Positions 1 through 5,747 of a stretch of DNA of 6,621 nt are shown here, piece by piece. The stretch lies in the NCBI GenBank assembly GCA_016869895.1, contig VGDC01000114.1, forward strand, positions 1-6,621, given 5' to 3'. Below the pieces are notes generated by a model that saw only the letters and a list, made by a program, of their open reading frames with translations, did no database searches and was not told the DNA's origin. Each line of letters begins with the position of its first letter. The first letter of the stretch is position 1. A program made the position numbers and the translations under genes. The DNA is from Alphaproteobacteria bacterium. Its GTDB lineage: Bacteria; Pseudomonadota; Alphaproteobacteria; Rickettsiales; VGDC01.

Positions 1-1121
1 TCACTTCCGCGAAAACCGCGTTTGATGTTTCTTTGGGATTAGTGGGTGTTTTGTGCCTCTGGCTGGGGCTTTTCGCCGTGGCGAAGGAAGCAGGACTAGT
101 GCAATACATCGCCCGTGGCCTCGCGCCGCTTTTCCGCCGCCTTTTCCCCGAAGTGCCGGAAAACCACCCCGCACAGGCCAGCATGACCATGAACATGGCC
201 GCCAATATGCTGGGGCTGGACAACGCCGCCACTCCCCTCGGCCTTCAGGCCATGCGCGAACTGCAGACGCTGAACCCAAGCAGCACCATCGCCACAAACG
301 CGCAAATCCTGTTCTTGGTCATCAACACTGCTTCGGTGACCCTCCTGCCCGTCACCATCTTCATGTATCGCGCACAGCTTGGCGCAGCTGACCCGACCAG
401 TGTGTTCATCCCCATCCTTCTTGCCACCGCCATTTCCACCTTGGCGGGCATCTTGGCTGTCGCCGCCGTGCAGAAGCTCCCTATTTGGGATAGGGTCGTG
501 CTGGCCTATTTCGGCGGTTTCGCGCTGCTCATCAGCGCAGTGGGCATCTACATCACCGGACTGCCGCAGGCCGAACAAGCCCGCCAATCCGCCCTGGCGG
601 GGAATTTCATCATCTTTTCCGTGATCGTCGGTTTTCTTTATGCCGGATGGCACAAGAAGGTGCGGGTGTATGAGGTCTTCGTGGAAGGCGCGAAAGAGGG
701 GTTCGAGGTCGCCATCCGCATCGTGCCGTATTTGGTTGCTATGCTTGTCGCCATAGGCGTGCTGCGGGCCAGCAAAGCGTTGGATGGCTTCCTCTGGCTG
801 GTCGCCAAGGCTGTCGGCGCGCTCGGCCTGAACACGGATTTCGTGCCTGCCCTCCCCACCGCCGTCATGAAGAGTTTCAGCGGCAGTGGCTCGCGCGCGA
901 TGATGCTGGAGACTATGCAGCATTACGGCGTGGATTCCTTCCCCGCCCTCCTCGCCGCGATTCTACAGGGCAGCTCGGAGACCACGTTCTATGTCGTAGC
1001 GGTTTACTTTGGTGCAGTCGGCATCACGCGCACGCGCCATGCCATAGCCTGCGGACTCTTCGCCGATTTCGTGGCGATCATCAGTTCAATCGTGATTGGT
1101 TATGCCTTCTTCCACGCCTGA
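1..1121 (+). CDS. Fused SpmA/SpmB-type nucleoside-recognition domain membrane protein (5' end cut by window edge)
   Basis: The frame is open from position 3 to a TGA at 1119-1121, giving 372 residues with no start in the window. A TTG at 33 is in frame, but the ten codons before it (TSAKTAFDVS) already read like the SpmA family, so the true start is upstream. Numbering from the codon at 3, residues 11-33 form a membrane segment. The SpmA signature MNMAANMLGLDNAATPLG lies near 63-80, and ATNAQILFLVINTASVTLLP at 97-116. The SpmB half begins near 200, with SFSGSGS at 291-297 and LQGSSETTFYVVAVYFGAVG at 321-340. In Bacillus SpmA and SpmB are separate proteins needed for spore core dehydration; fused forms occur in non-sporulating Gram-negatives, where their role and substrate are not settled. 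The hydrophobic helices and gate-type domains suggest an inner-membrane transport or channel function, which is inference. It converges on the next gene with 4 bp between the stops, and no terminator is evident. Confidence 0.88.
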   Translation, partial: TSAKTAFDVSLGLVGVLCLWLGLFAVAKEAGLVQYIARGLAPLFRRLFPEVPENHPAQASMTMNMAANMLGLDNAATPLGLQAMRELQTLNPSSTIATNAQILFLVINTASVTLLPVTIFMYRAQLGAADPTSVFIPILLATAISTLAGILAVAAVQKLPIWDRVVLAYFGGFALLISAVGIYITGLPQAEQARQSALAGNFIIFSVIVGFLYAGWHKKVRVYEVFVEGAKEGFEVAIRIVPYLVAMLVAIGVLRASKALDGFLWLVAKAVGALGLNTDFVPALPTAVMKSFSGSGSRAMMLETMQHYGVDSFPALLAAILQGSSETTFYVVAVYFGAVGITRTRHAIACGLFADFVAIISSIVIGYAFFHA

Positions 1122-1125
1122 GGAA

Positions 1126-1566
1126 TCAAGGCAGGGGCGCTAGCTGGCCGATGCTGACAAGGTAATAATACCCGTAGAAACCCACCTGACCGATGAGCGT
1201 GGCGAGGGTGACTTTCCAATGCGGCACGCGCAGGAAACCCGCAGCGGCGAGGAAAACCGCGCCCAGCCAATACCACGAGAGCACACCCACCACCCAGATG
1301 AGCAGATTGCCCCAGACCTGCGCGGCTTCATACCGCTCTTCGGGTAGGTTGAATTCGCCCTTCGCTTGGAAAACCGCAAGAAGACGCCCGACGAGGCTAT
1401 TGGCGAAACCTGCCAGTGTCGCCGCGACGATGCACACCAGCGATGGCACCAGCAAATCCACGTCGCCGAACTCAAAACTGGCGAAATAACGGATTTCCGT
1501 TGTCGCCTGCCAGAGGGTGCGGCTGAAGAACGCTTCGTAGAAGAATTGCTGCAACGATTCGTCCAT
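1126..1566 (-). CDS. Small YqaA/DedA-like inner-membrane protein, function unknown
   Basis: The product has 146 residues, an ATG start and a TGA stop. Likely membrane segments lie at about 38-66, 87-110 and 115-140. I do not recognise it with certainty. The length, the ANSLVGR stretch at 55-61 and the pattern LSW then AAGFLRVPHW then LIGQVGFY (96-131) line up with what I recall of E. coli YqaA (about 142 residues, SNARE-associated/DedA-like superfamily), where the equivalent reads LLSW, AGW-R and LGKALRY. The Lys/Arg of that last motif is replaced here (IGQVGFY), so the relationship is distant at best. DedA-superfamily proteins are linked to lipid-carrier flipping and membrane homeostasis; no function is claimed here. 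It begins 14 bases after the ispA stop, with an AAAAGG upstream, so it is probably the third gene of the xseB-ispA operon and translationally coupled. Its first codons closely resemble those of ispA. Confidence 0.8.
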   Translation of the reverse strand: MDESLQQFFYEAFFSRTLWQATTEIRYFASFEFGDVDLLVPSLVCIVAATLAGFANSLVGRLLAVFQAKGEFNLPEERYEAAQVWGNLLIWVVGVLSWYWLGAVFLAAAGFLRVPHWKVTLATLIGQVGFYGYYYLVSIGQLAPLP

Positions 1567-1580
1567 GGCGGTTCTGCCTT

Positions 1581-2471
1581 TTAACCGCGACGGGTGACGA
1601 CGTATTCGGCCATCTGGCGGAGGTGCTTGGCTTTGTCATCGAACGGGTCGAGGTGTTTGATGGCCTGCGCCGCGAGGATACGCGCCTGTTCGCGCGCGCG
1701 CTCGATACCCATAATAGACACCAGCGTGGCTTTACCGGCTTTATGGTCTTTCTTGACGTTCTTGCCCGTTTCAGTACGCGTACCCTCCGCATCGAGCAGG
1801 TCGTCACGAATCTGGAACGCAAGGCCGAGGTCATGCGCATAAGCACGCAGCGCAGAGCGCATCTGCCATGGGGCTTTGCCGAGAATCGCGCCCGCTTCGC
1901 AGGAAGTCGCGAAGAGTTCGCCGGTCTTCAGGCGTTGCAGGCGGATGATCTGGTCGAGCGGCAGTTCTTCATGCTCGGATTCCAAGTCCATCAGCTGGCC
2001 ACCGACCATGCCGCGGAAACCGGAAGCCGCCGCGATGGAGCGGATGAGTTCGCAGCGCACGCCGGGGTCGGCATGCACGGAAGGTTCGGAAAGAATCTGG
2101 AAAGCATAGGTCAACAGCGCGTCACCGGAAAGAATCGCGGTCGCTTCGGTGAACTTGATGTGCGTCGCGGGCTGGCCACGGCGCAGGTCATCATCGTCCA
2201 TCGCGGGCAAGTCATCGTGGATGAGCGAATAGGTGTGGATGAATTCGATGGCCGATGCGACGGTCAGCGCGGCATCATGGCTGACACCGAAGAGCTTGGC
2301 GGATTGCACGGTCAGGAACGGACGCAGACGCTTACCGCCAGAAAGAGAGGCATAACGCATCGCTTCGGCGATGGTACCCACGCCATTCTCAGGGTTCGGC
2401 AAAAGCGCATCCATCTTATCATGCAATGCGCCCGATACTTCTTCCAATGCCTGCAACAGGGATTCGTCCAC
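1581..2471 (-). CDS. ispA: Polyprenyl diphosphate synthase, farnesyl-diphosphate-synthase type
   Basis: This cytoplasmic enzyme condenses isopentenyl diphosphate with allylic diphosphates to make the C15 precursor of quinone side chains and undecaprenyl carriers. Visible in the 296 residues are GGKRLRP (45-51), which binds diphosphate; the first Asp-rich motif DDLPAMDDDD (86-95) followed by LRRG; KTGELF (182-187); and the second Asp-rich motif DDLLD (223-227). A basic KDHKAGKAT stretch follows at 241-249. The residues before the first motif, YSLIH, with Tyr at the fifth position upstream, and the two extra residues within it, match bacterial FPP synthases such as E. coli IspA, so a C15 product is likely; product length cannot be proved from sequence. 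The GTG start is set by a strong AAGGAG seven bases upstream (2479-2484). The gene follows xseB with a 28-base gap, the usual bacterial order. dxs, often next, is not here. Confidence 0.95.
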   Translation of the reverse strand: MDESLLQALEEVSGALHDKMDALLPNPENGVGTIAEAMRYASLSGGKRLRPFLTVQSAKLFGVSHDAALTVASAIEFIHTYSLIHDDLPAMDDDDLRRGQPATHIKFTEATAILSGDALLTYAFQILSEPSVHADPGVRCELIRSIAAASGFRGMVGGQLMDLESEHEELPLDQIIRLQRLKTGELFATSCEAGAILGKAPWQMRSALRAYAHDLGLAFQIRDDLLDAEGTRTETGKNVKKDHKAGKATLVSIMGIERAREQARILAAQAIKHLDPFDDKAKHLRQMAEYVVTRRG

Positions 2472-2478
2472 TGTGCCA

Positions 2479-2484
2479 CTCCTT
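2479..2484 (-). promoter_or_regulatory. Shine-Dalgarno site of ispA
   Basis: The minus strand reads AAGGAG seven bases before the GTG at 2471. This decides the GTG start, since there is no ATG at this end of the frame. It lies within the 28-base gap after the xseB stop. Confidence 0.8.
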
Positions 2485-2499
2485 AATGCTAATCGTTAA

Positions 2500-2757
2500 T
2501 CACGCTTCAGGGTCGAAGGGCGCGGTGGTCTTGCTCCCCGCTTCTCCCTGAACGACTTTCTCCACCTTCATCCGCGCATCGGTCAGCTTCGCCTCGCAAT
2601 GGGCTTTCAACGCCATGCCGCGCGCATAATCGGTGATGGATTGCTCCAGCTCGCTTTCGCCGCTTTCCATCCGGCGCACAATGCCTTCCAGTTCGCGCAG
2701 GGCGACCTCGAAGGACAAGGCCTTGATTTCCGCAGGAATCGGGTTCTGTTCGCTCAC
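2500..2757 (-). CDS. xseB: Exodeoxyribonuclease VII small subunit
   Basis: XseB is the small, mostly helical subunit of exonuclease VII; several copies bind one XseA to form the single-strand nuclease used in mismatch repair and recombination. The 85 residues carry the family pattern LSFEVALRELEGIVRRMESG (14-33), then LEQSITDYARGMAL (37-50) and the conserved Cys54 followed by EAKL. Length is normal for the family (about 80 residues). The frame can be extended two codons to a TTG at 2763, but the GAGGA at 2764-2768 would touch that codon. It sits six bases before the GTG at 2757, which then gives MSEQNP, so GTG is chosen. The gene is first in an operon with ispA 28 bases downstream, behind the promoter at 2784-2812. 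The partner xseA is not in the window. Confidence 0.93.
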   Translation of the reverse strand: MSEQNPIPAEIKALSFEVALRELEGIVRRMESGESELEQSITDYARGMALKAHCEAKLTDARMKVEKVVQGEAGSKTTAPFDPEA

Positions 2758-2763
2758 GTGCAA

Positions 2764-2768
2764 TCCTC
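2764..2768 (-). promoter_or_regulatory. Shine-Dalgarno site deciding the xseB start
   Basis: The minus strand reads GAGGA, ending six bases before the GTG at 2757 and directly abutting the TTG at 2763. Normal spacing supports the GTG. Confidence 0.65.
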
Positions 2769-2783
2769 GTCAAAATTCAGGTG

Positions 2784-2812
2784 ATTCTATGCAAATCGCT
2801 TTTCAGCGGCAA
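2784..2812 (-). promoter_or_regulatory. Sigma70-type promoter of the xseB-ispA operon
   Basis: The minus strand has TTGCCG (2807-2812; 4 of 6 to consensus) and TAGAAT (2784-2789; 5 of 6) separated by 17 bases. Transcription would begin near 2777, leaving a leader of about 20 bases before the xseB GTG. The -35 box begins about 12 bases after the stop of the upstream TerC-family gene, so xseB-ispA can be expressed independently of it. A 6-bp inverted repeat (2796-2816) overlaps the -35 box. Confidence 0.6.
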
Positions 2813-2823
2813 GCGAATAAACC

Positions 2824-3534
2824 TCACCCACCCTTTTTCTTACGGGCGTTCATGTTCAACATTTCCACACCCAGCGAGAATGCCATACCGAAATACAGGT
2901 ATCCCTTGGGAATCTCATAGCCGAAGCCATGCGCCACCAGCAGCACACCGATCATGAGGATGAAGGCTAGAGCCAGCATCTTGATGGTCGGGTGACGGGC
3001 GATGAAATCGGCGATATAGCCGGAAGAGAACAGCATCACGCCCATGGCGATGACCATGGCGACCACGATGACCCAAATCTGCTGGGTGATGCCCACGGCC
3101 GTCAGGATGGAATCGAAGGAGAAGATGAAGTCGATGACGATGACGGTGCCGATGGTTTTGGCGAAATTACCTTTGAATTCCTTGGCATCGTGCTTTTCTT
3201 CATGGGTCATCTCTTCGCGCATGCCGCCCGTGGCTTTATAGATAAGGAACATACCGCCCAAGAACATCATCAAGGCCTGACCGGACCAGTCATATCCGGC
3301 GACGCTGAACAGCGGTTCAGTAAGCCCCATGACCCAAACAAGGCTGAACAGCAGGCCGATACGCATGAACAGCGCGAGGCTGAGGCCGATGATACGTGCT
3401 TTCTTGCGTTGTTCTGGCGGAAGATGCTGCACCACAAGGGCGATGAAGATGACGTTATCAATACCCAGAACGATTTCAAGAGCGGTCAAAGAAATCAAGC
3501 TCGCCCAAATCGTGTTGTCAGTCATCCATTCCAT
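2824..3534 (-). CDS. TerC-family integral membrane protein (YgdQ type)
   Basis: The 236 residues are very hydrophobic with about seven likely membrane segments (near 11-36, 50-70, 84-102, 124-145, 150-175, 186-206 and 211-228). The family signatures are ALEIVLGIDN (18-27) and VIVIDFIFSFDS (131-142); the Asp residues in the membrane (26, 135, 141) are the likely metal-handling positions. The end, KGYLYFGMAFSLGVEMLN, matches the short YgdQ-type members (about 237 residues). TerC relatives are implicated in manganese export and metal supply to exported proteins, and the founder in tellurite resistance; the substrate here is unknown. A hydrophilic loop at 103-124, MREEMTHEEKHD, is rich in acidic residues and His. 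The frame extends 22 codons to an ATG at 3600, but those residues are not family-like, and AGGA (3542-3545) lies seven bases before the ATG at 3534, which gives the typical start MEWMTDN. The gene diverges from ffh. Confidence 0.9.
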   Translation of the reverse strand: MEWMTDNTIWASLISLTALEIVLGIDNVIFIALVVQHLPPEQRKKARIIGLSLALFMRIGLLFSLVWVMGLTEPLFSVAGYDWSGQALMMFLGGMFLIYKATGGMREEMTHEEKHDAKEFKGNFAKTIGTVIVIDFIFSFDSILTAVGITQQIWVIVVAMVIAMGVMLFSSGYIADFIARHPTIKMLALAFILMIGVLLVAHGFGYEIPKGYLYFGMAFSLGVEMLNMNARKKKGG

Positions 3535-3541
3535 GATCGTA

Positions 3542-3545
3542 TCCT
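3542..3545 (-). promoter_or_regulatory. Shine-Dalgarno site deciding the TerC-family start
   Basis: AGGA on the minus strand lies seven bases before the ATG at 3534. The alternative ATG at 3600 has no purine-rich site upstream (the preceding bases read AAATCCTT), so the shorter protein is preferred. Confidence 0.6.
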
Positions 3546-3570
3546 GTAGAAAGGGGTAAAATGCTGCCGC

Positions 3571-3599
3571 AGAATGCACGTACAGATGCCTTTTGTCCA
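3571..3599 (-). promoter_or_regulatory. Possible promoter of the TerC-family gene
   Basis: On the minus strand TGGACA (3594-3599; 5 of 6 to the -35 consensus) and CATTCT (3571-3576; 3 of 6 to the -10) are 17 bases apart. A start near 3564 would leave a 30-base leader before the ATG at 3534 and would exclude the upstream ATG at 3600 from the transcript. The -10 match is weak. Confidence 0.28.
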
Positions 3600-3626
3600 T
3601 AAGGATTTAGCGGCTTGAAGTTTTAC

Positions 3627-3656
3627 TTGCCTTCACCCTGCCGGAAGGGCTAATTT
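3627..3656 (+). promoter_or_regulatory. Possible promoter of ffh
   Basis: TTGCCT (3627-3632) and TAATTT (3651-3656) are 18 bases apart, in the 159-base gap between the divergent TerC-family and ffh genes. The start would fall near 3663, about 31 bases before the ffh ATG. The -10 matches at only 3 of 6, so this is tentative. An AAGAG at 3682-3686, seven bases before the ATG, is the likely ribosome binding site. Confidence 0.3.
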
Positions 3657-3693
3657 ACGCCCTTAACACAGCATCTAACCCAAGAGTTCCGCC

Positions 3694-5049
3694 ATGTTCG
3701 CCTCCCTCAGTGACCGCCTTGGTTCCATCTTCACCGGCCTGCGCAAGCGGGGCGCGTTGACGGAAGACGACATCGATTCCGCCATGCGCGAAGTGCGCAT
3801 CGCCTTGCTGGAGGCCGATGTCGCCCTGCCCGTGGTCAAGGAATTCGTCAAAAGCCTGAAGGAAAAAGCTGTCGGCACGGAAATCATCAAAAGCGTCTCG
3901 CCCGCTCAGATGGTCGTCAAACTCGTTCAGGATCACCTGACAGAGCTGCTCGGCAGCGAACATTCCGACCTGAACCTGAATGCCGTCCCCCCGGTCGTCA
4001 TTCTGATGACGGGTCTGCAAGGCTCGGGCAAAACTACCACCACGGGCAAGCTGGCGAAGATTCTTCGCGAGAAGAAAAGCAAGAAAGTCCTCCTCGCCTC
4101 GCTGGACGTTTACCGTCCCGCCGCGCAGGAGCAGTTGGCCGTGCTCGCCAAACAGACGGGCGTAGAAAGCCTGCCCATCGTCGCAGGGCAGATGCCGCTC
4201 GACATCACCAAACGTGCGCTGGAAGAAGCCCGCCTCGGTGGTTATGACGTACTGTTGCTCGACACCGCAGGTCGTTTACACATCGACGAAACTTTGATGG
4301 AAGAGCTTGCGGCGGTGAAAGCGCTTTCCAAACCCACCGAAACCCTGCTGGTGGCCGATTCGCTCACCGGTCAAGACGCGGTGACCATCGCCAGTGAGTT
4401 CCATGGCAAAATCGGCGTGACGGGCATCGTCCTCACCCGTGTGGATGGCGATTCACGCGGCGGTGCGGCGCTTTCCATGCGCCATGTCACCGGACAGCCC
4501 ATCAAATTTATGGGTATGGGCGAGAAGCTCGATAATCTTGAGCCGTTCCACCCGTCCCGCATCGCATCCCGCATTCTGGACATGGGCGATGTGGTTTCCT
4601 TGGTTGAGCGCGCTGCCGAAGTGGTCGACCAAGAGCAAGCCGCCGCCATGAACGCGCGCTTCGAGGAGGGTAAATTCGACCTGAACGACCTCGCCAACCA
4701 GCTGCAGAACATGAAGAAGATGGGCGGCCTCGGCGGCATCATGGGCATGCTGCCCGGCATGGGAGCATTGAAGCAACAGCTGGAGAACGCCCCCGTCGAT
4801 GAGAAGAAATTCAACCAGATCGAGGTTATTCTATCATCCATGACGGATAAAGAACGCCGCGACCCGAAAATCCTGAATGCCTCGCGCCGCCGCCGCATCG
4901 CCATCGGTTCCGGCACTACCGTTCAGGACATCAACCGCCTCATCAAGCAATGGCAGCAGATGTCGGACATGATGAAGCAATTCCGCAAAATGGGCAAAAA
5001 AGGGCTGATGAAGAACGCCATCAAGGGCATGATGATGCCCCGCGGTTAA
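3694..5049 (+). CDS. ffh: Signal recognition particle protein (SRP54 GTPase)
   Basis: Ffh binds signal sequences as they leave the ribosome and, with 4.5S RNA and FtsY, delivers nascent inner-membrane proteins to the translocon. The 451 residues show all domains in order. The N domain is at about 1-95, with ALLEADVALPVV at 37-48. The G domain has the P-loop GLQGSGKTTT (107-116), DVYRPAAQEQL (138-148), DTAGR (190-194), TRVDGDSRGGAA (248-259) and GMGEKLDNLEPF (274-285). The M domain from about 326 is Met-rich, with MKKMGGLGGIMGMLPGMG at 340-357, and carries the RNA-binding segment SRRRRIAIGSG (397-407). The G4 motif is TRVD rather than the commoner TKxD, a variant usual in alphaproteobacteria. 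Length is normal for the family. It starts at the only suitable ATG, with AAGAG seven bases upstream. In many relatives rpsP follows directly; here a convergent lipoprotein gene lies between. Confidence 0.98.
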   Translation: MFASLSDRLGSIFTGLRKRGALTEDDIDSAMREVRIALLEADVALPVVKEFVKSLKEKAVGTEIIKSVSPAQMVVKLVQDHLTELLGSEHSDLNLNAVPPVVILMTGLQGSGKTTTTGKLAKILREKKSKKVLLASLDVYRPAAQEQLAVLAKQTGVESLPIVAGQMPLDITKRALEEARLGGYDVLLLDTAGRLHIDETLMEELAAVKALSKPTETLLVADSLTGQDAVTIASEFHGKIGVTGIVLTRVDGDSRGGAALSMRHVTGQPIKFMGMGEKLDNLEPFHPSRIASRILDMGDVVSLVERAAEVVDQEQAAAMNARFEEGKFDLNDLANQLQNMKKMGGLGGIMGMLPGMGALKQQLENAPVDEKKFNQIEVILSSMTDKERRDPKILNASRRRRIAIGSGTTVQDINRLIKQWQQMSDMMKQFRKMGKKGLMKNAIKGMMMPRG

Positions 5050-5067
5050 ACCGCCTGCATTCTTTAT
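5042..5067 (+). terminator. Possible weak terminator hairpin at the ffh stop
   Basis: The arms GCGGTT (5042-5047) and AACCGC (5049-5054) form a perfect inverted repeat around one base; sterically this is a 5-bp stem with a 3-base loop TAA, which is the ffh stop codon itself. The following CTGCATTCTTTATT is T-rich but not a clean T run. On the minus strand the hairpin is not followed by T bases, so it would serve ffh only. Confidence 0.3.
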
Positions 5068-5072
5068 TAGCT

Positions 5073-5552
5073 TCAGTAGCTTTCTTTGGCCACGGGCGCA
5101 GCGGGTGCTTTCGTCGCAGGCGCAGGAATCTGCGCTTTAGGCGCTTCGATCACTGGTTTCTTTGCGGTCTGCGGCTGCAACGCGGGCTGGTTGCCCTGCA
5201 CGATGGGCGCGCCAGCAGGCGGCAGGTTGTTCTGCAGGTTCGGCAGCGGGCAGTTCTTCTCCGCCGCGATGCGCTTCAGGTCAGCCGCACGGTCTTCCGC
5301 AGCTCCTTCCGCTTTATTGATGCGGTAAGCCGAAACGAACGCGTTCGCCACGAAAGCATAACGCCACATGAACTTGTCTTCCTCGCGTGCCGCCACGCGC
5401 AGACGCTCGGCCTCCTGAATCTCTTTCGCCAGCCGGGCGCAATCCTGTTCATAGTTCTGCGGGCCGACTTTTTCAGCCACCTGTGGGGTCGCGCAGGCGG
5501 AAACCCCCAGAATGCTTGCGGTAGCGAGAAGGATAAGCTTGCGGATGGTCAT
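5073..5552 (-). CDS. Small lipoprotein with two conserved-looking cysteines, function unknown
   Basis: The 159 residues begin with a lipoprotein signal: positive start (MTIRK), a hydrophobic stretch at 6-17 and the lipobox V17-S18-A19-C20, so the mature protein would carry lipid on Cys20. No Asp follows the Cys, which favours the outer membrane if E. coli-like sorting applies. The mature part has CARLAKEIQEAERLR (38-52), a less polar stretch at 62-76 and RAADLKRIAAEKNC (88-101). The arrangement C-x-x-L-x-x-E and, about 50 residues later, L-x-x-I-x-x-x-K-x-C resembles small uncharacterised proteobacterial envelope proteins I have seen without a known role. Cys38 and Cys101 could form a periplasmic disulfide. 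Residues 102-159 are a Pro/Ala/Gln-rich, probably disordered tail. GGAG six bases before the ATG supports the start. The gene converges with ffh (23 bases between stops) and diverges from rpsP; it has its own putative promoter. Confidence 0.85.
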   Translation of the reverse strand: MTIRKLILLATASILGVSACATPQVAEKVGPQNYEQDCARLAKEIQEAERLRVAAREEDKFMWRYAFVANAFVSAYRINKAEGAAEDRAADLKRIAAEKNCPLPNLQNNLPPAGAPIVQGNQPALQPQTAKKPVIEAPKAQIPAPATKAPAAPVAKESY

Positions 5553-5582
5553 GTTCGGCTCCGTTGTGTGAATGCTGCACGC

Positions 5583-5611
5583 AGCCTAGCAAAGCGCGGG
5601 GCGAAGGGCAA
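5583..5611 (-). promoter_or_regulatory. Likely promoter of the lipoprotein gene
   Basis: The minus strand has TTGCCC (5606-5611; 4 of 6) and TAGGCT (5583-5588; 3 of 6) with a 17-base spacer, and the bases TGC directly before the -10 form an extended -10 element. The start near 5576 leaves a leader of about 24 bases containing the GGAG site. Confidence 0.45.
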
Positions 5612-5652
5612 CCCGTGAAAAAACGCACATAGCACGAAATTAATGCTGGATT

Positions 5653-5679
5653 TTGAGAATGAAATCTGATTAATATACG
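5653..5679 (+). promoter_or_regulatory. Possible promoter of the rpsP-rimM operon
   Basis: This AT-rich patch in the divergent gap has TTGAGA (5653-5658; 5 of 6) and TATACG (5674-5679; 4 of 6), but the spacer is only 15 bases. An alternative -10 is TAATAT at 5671-5676 with a poorer -35 (TGGATT, 5647-5652, spacer 18). Either is followed by a GC-rich discriminator (CGCCTCC), a feature common at growth-rate-controlled ribosomal promoters. Which hexamers are used cannot be settled by eye. Confidence 0.4.
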
Positions 5680-5713
5680 CCTCCTTAAAAGGCATCCGGG
5701 CGGAATTACGCCC
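5679..5713 (+). other. Two short inverted repeats in the rpsP leader
   Basis: GCCT and AGGC (5679-5682 and 5690-5693) can pair around a 7-base loop. GGGCG (5698-5702) and CGCCC (5709-5713) form a perfect 5-bp stem around GAATTA. The second is not followed by a T run, so it is not a normal terminator. Both lie between the possible promoter and rpsP, in what would be a leader of about 60 bases, and could be leader structure. AGGA at 5733-5736, 11 bases before the rpsP ATG, is the only visible ribosome binding site. Confidence 0.35.
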
Positions 5714-5747
5714 AAACAACGTTGATTTAATTAGGAAATTACTTGCT

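Noticed and set aside
96..923. Long open frame (275 codons) on the minus strand opposite the spmAB gene
   Set aside because: It lies entirely antisense to a clear SpmA/SpmB coding frame, has a His/Gln/Asp-rich composition typical of a reverse-frame shadow, and shows no recognisable domain.
1119..1150. Search for a bidirectional terminator between the convergent spmAB and YqaA-like genes
   Set aside because: The stops are 4 bp apart, and the nearby GCTAGC palindrome is too short and lacks a T run on either strand.
1623..2486. Plus-strand open frame (287 codons) opposite ispA
   Set aside because: ispA on the minus strand has all catalytic motifs; the opposite frame resembles no family and is rich in Arg/Gly/Gln, as expected for a shadow.
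2796..2816. Inverted repeat TCGCTT / AAGCGA just after the TerC-family stop, considered as a terminator
   Set aside because: Only 6 bp with a 9-base loop, followed by only three T bases (TTT), and it overlaps the -35 box of the better supported xseB promoter. A role in termination is not convincing.
3634..3652. CCGGAAGGG segment upstream of ffh, reminiscent of the GGAA-loop region of 4.5S SRP RNA
   Set aside because: Only a few bases match; the flanking bases do not form the long hairpin or carry the conserved asymmetric loop of SRP RNA.
4371..4916. Minus-strand open frame (181 codons) opposite ffh
   Set aside because: It is antisense to the G and M domains of ffh; the Met/Ser/Arg-rich product is a compositional shadow.
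4950..5618. Plus-strand open frame (222 codons) spanning the end of ffh and the antisense of the lipoprotein gene
   Set aside because: It overlaps two well supported genes, crosses their convergent junction, and its Arg/Leu/Phe-rich product has no recognisable feature.
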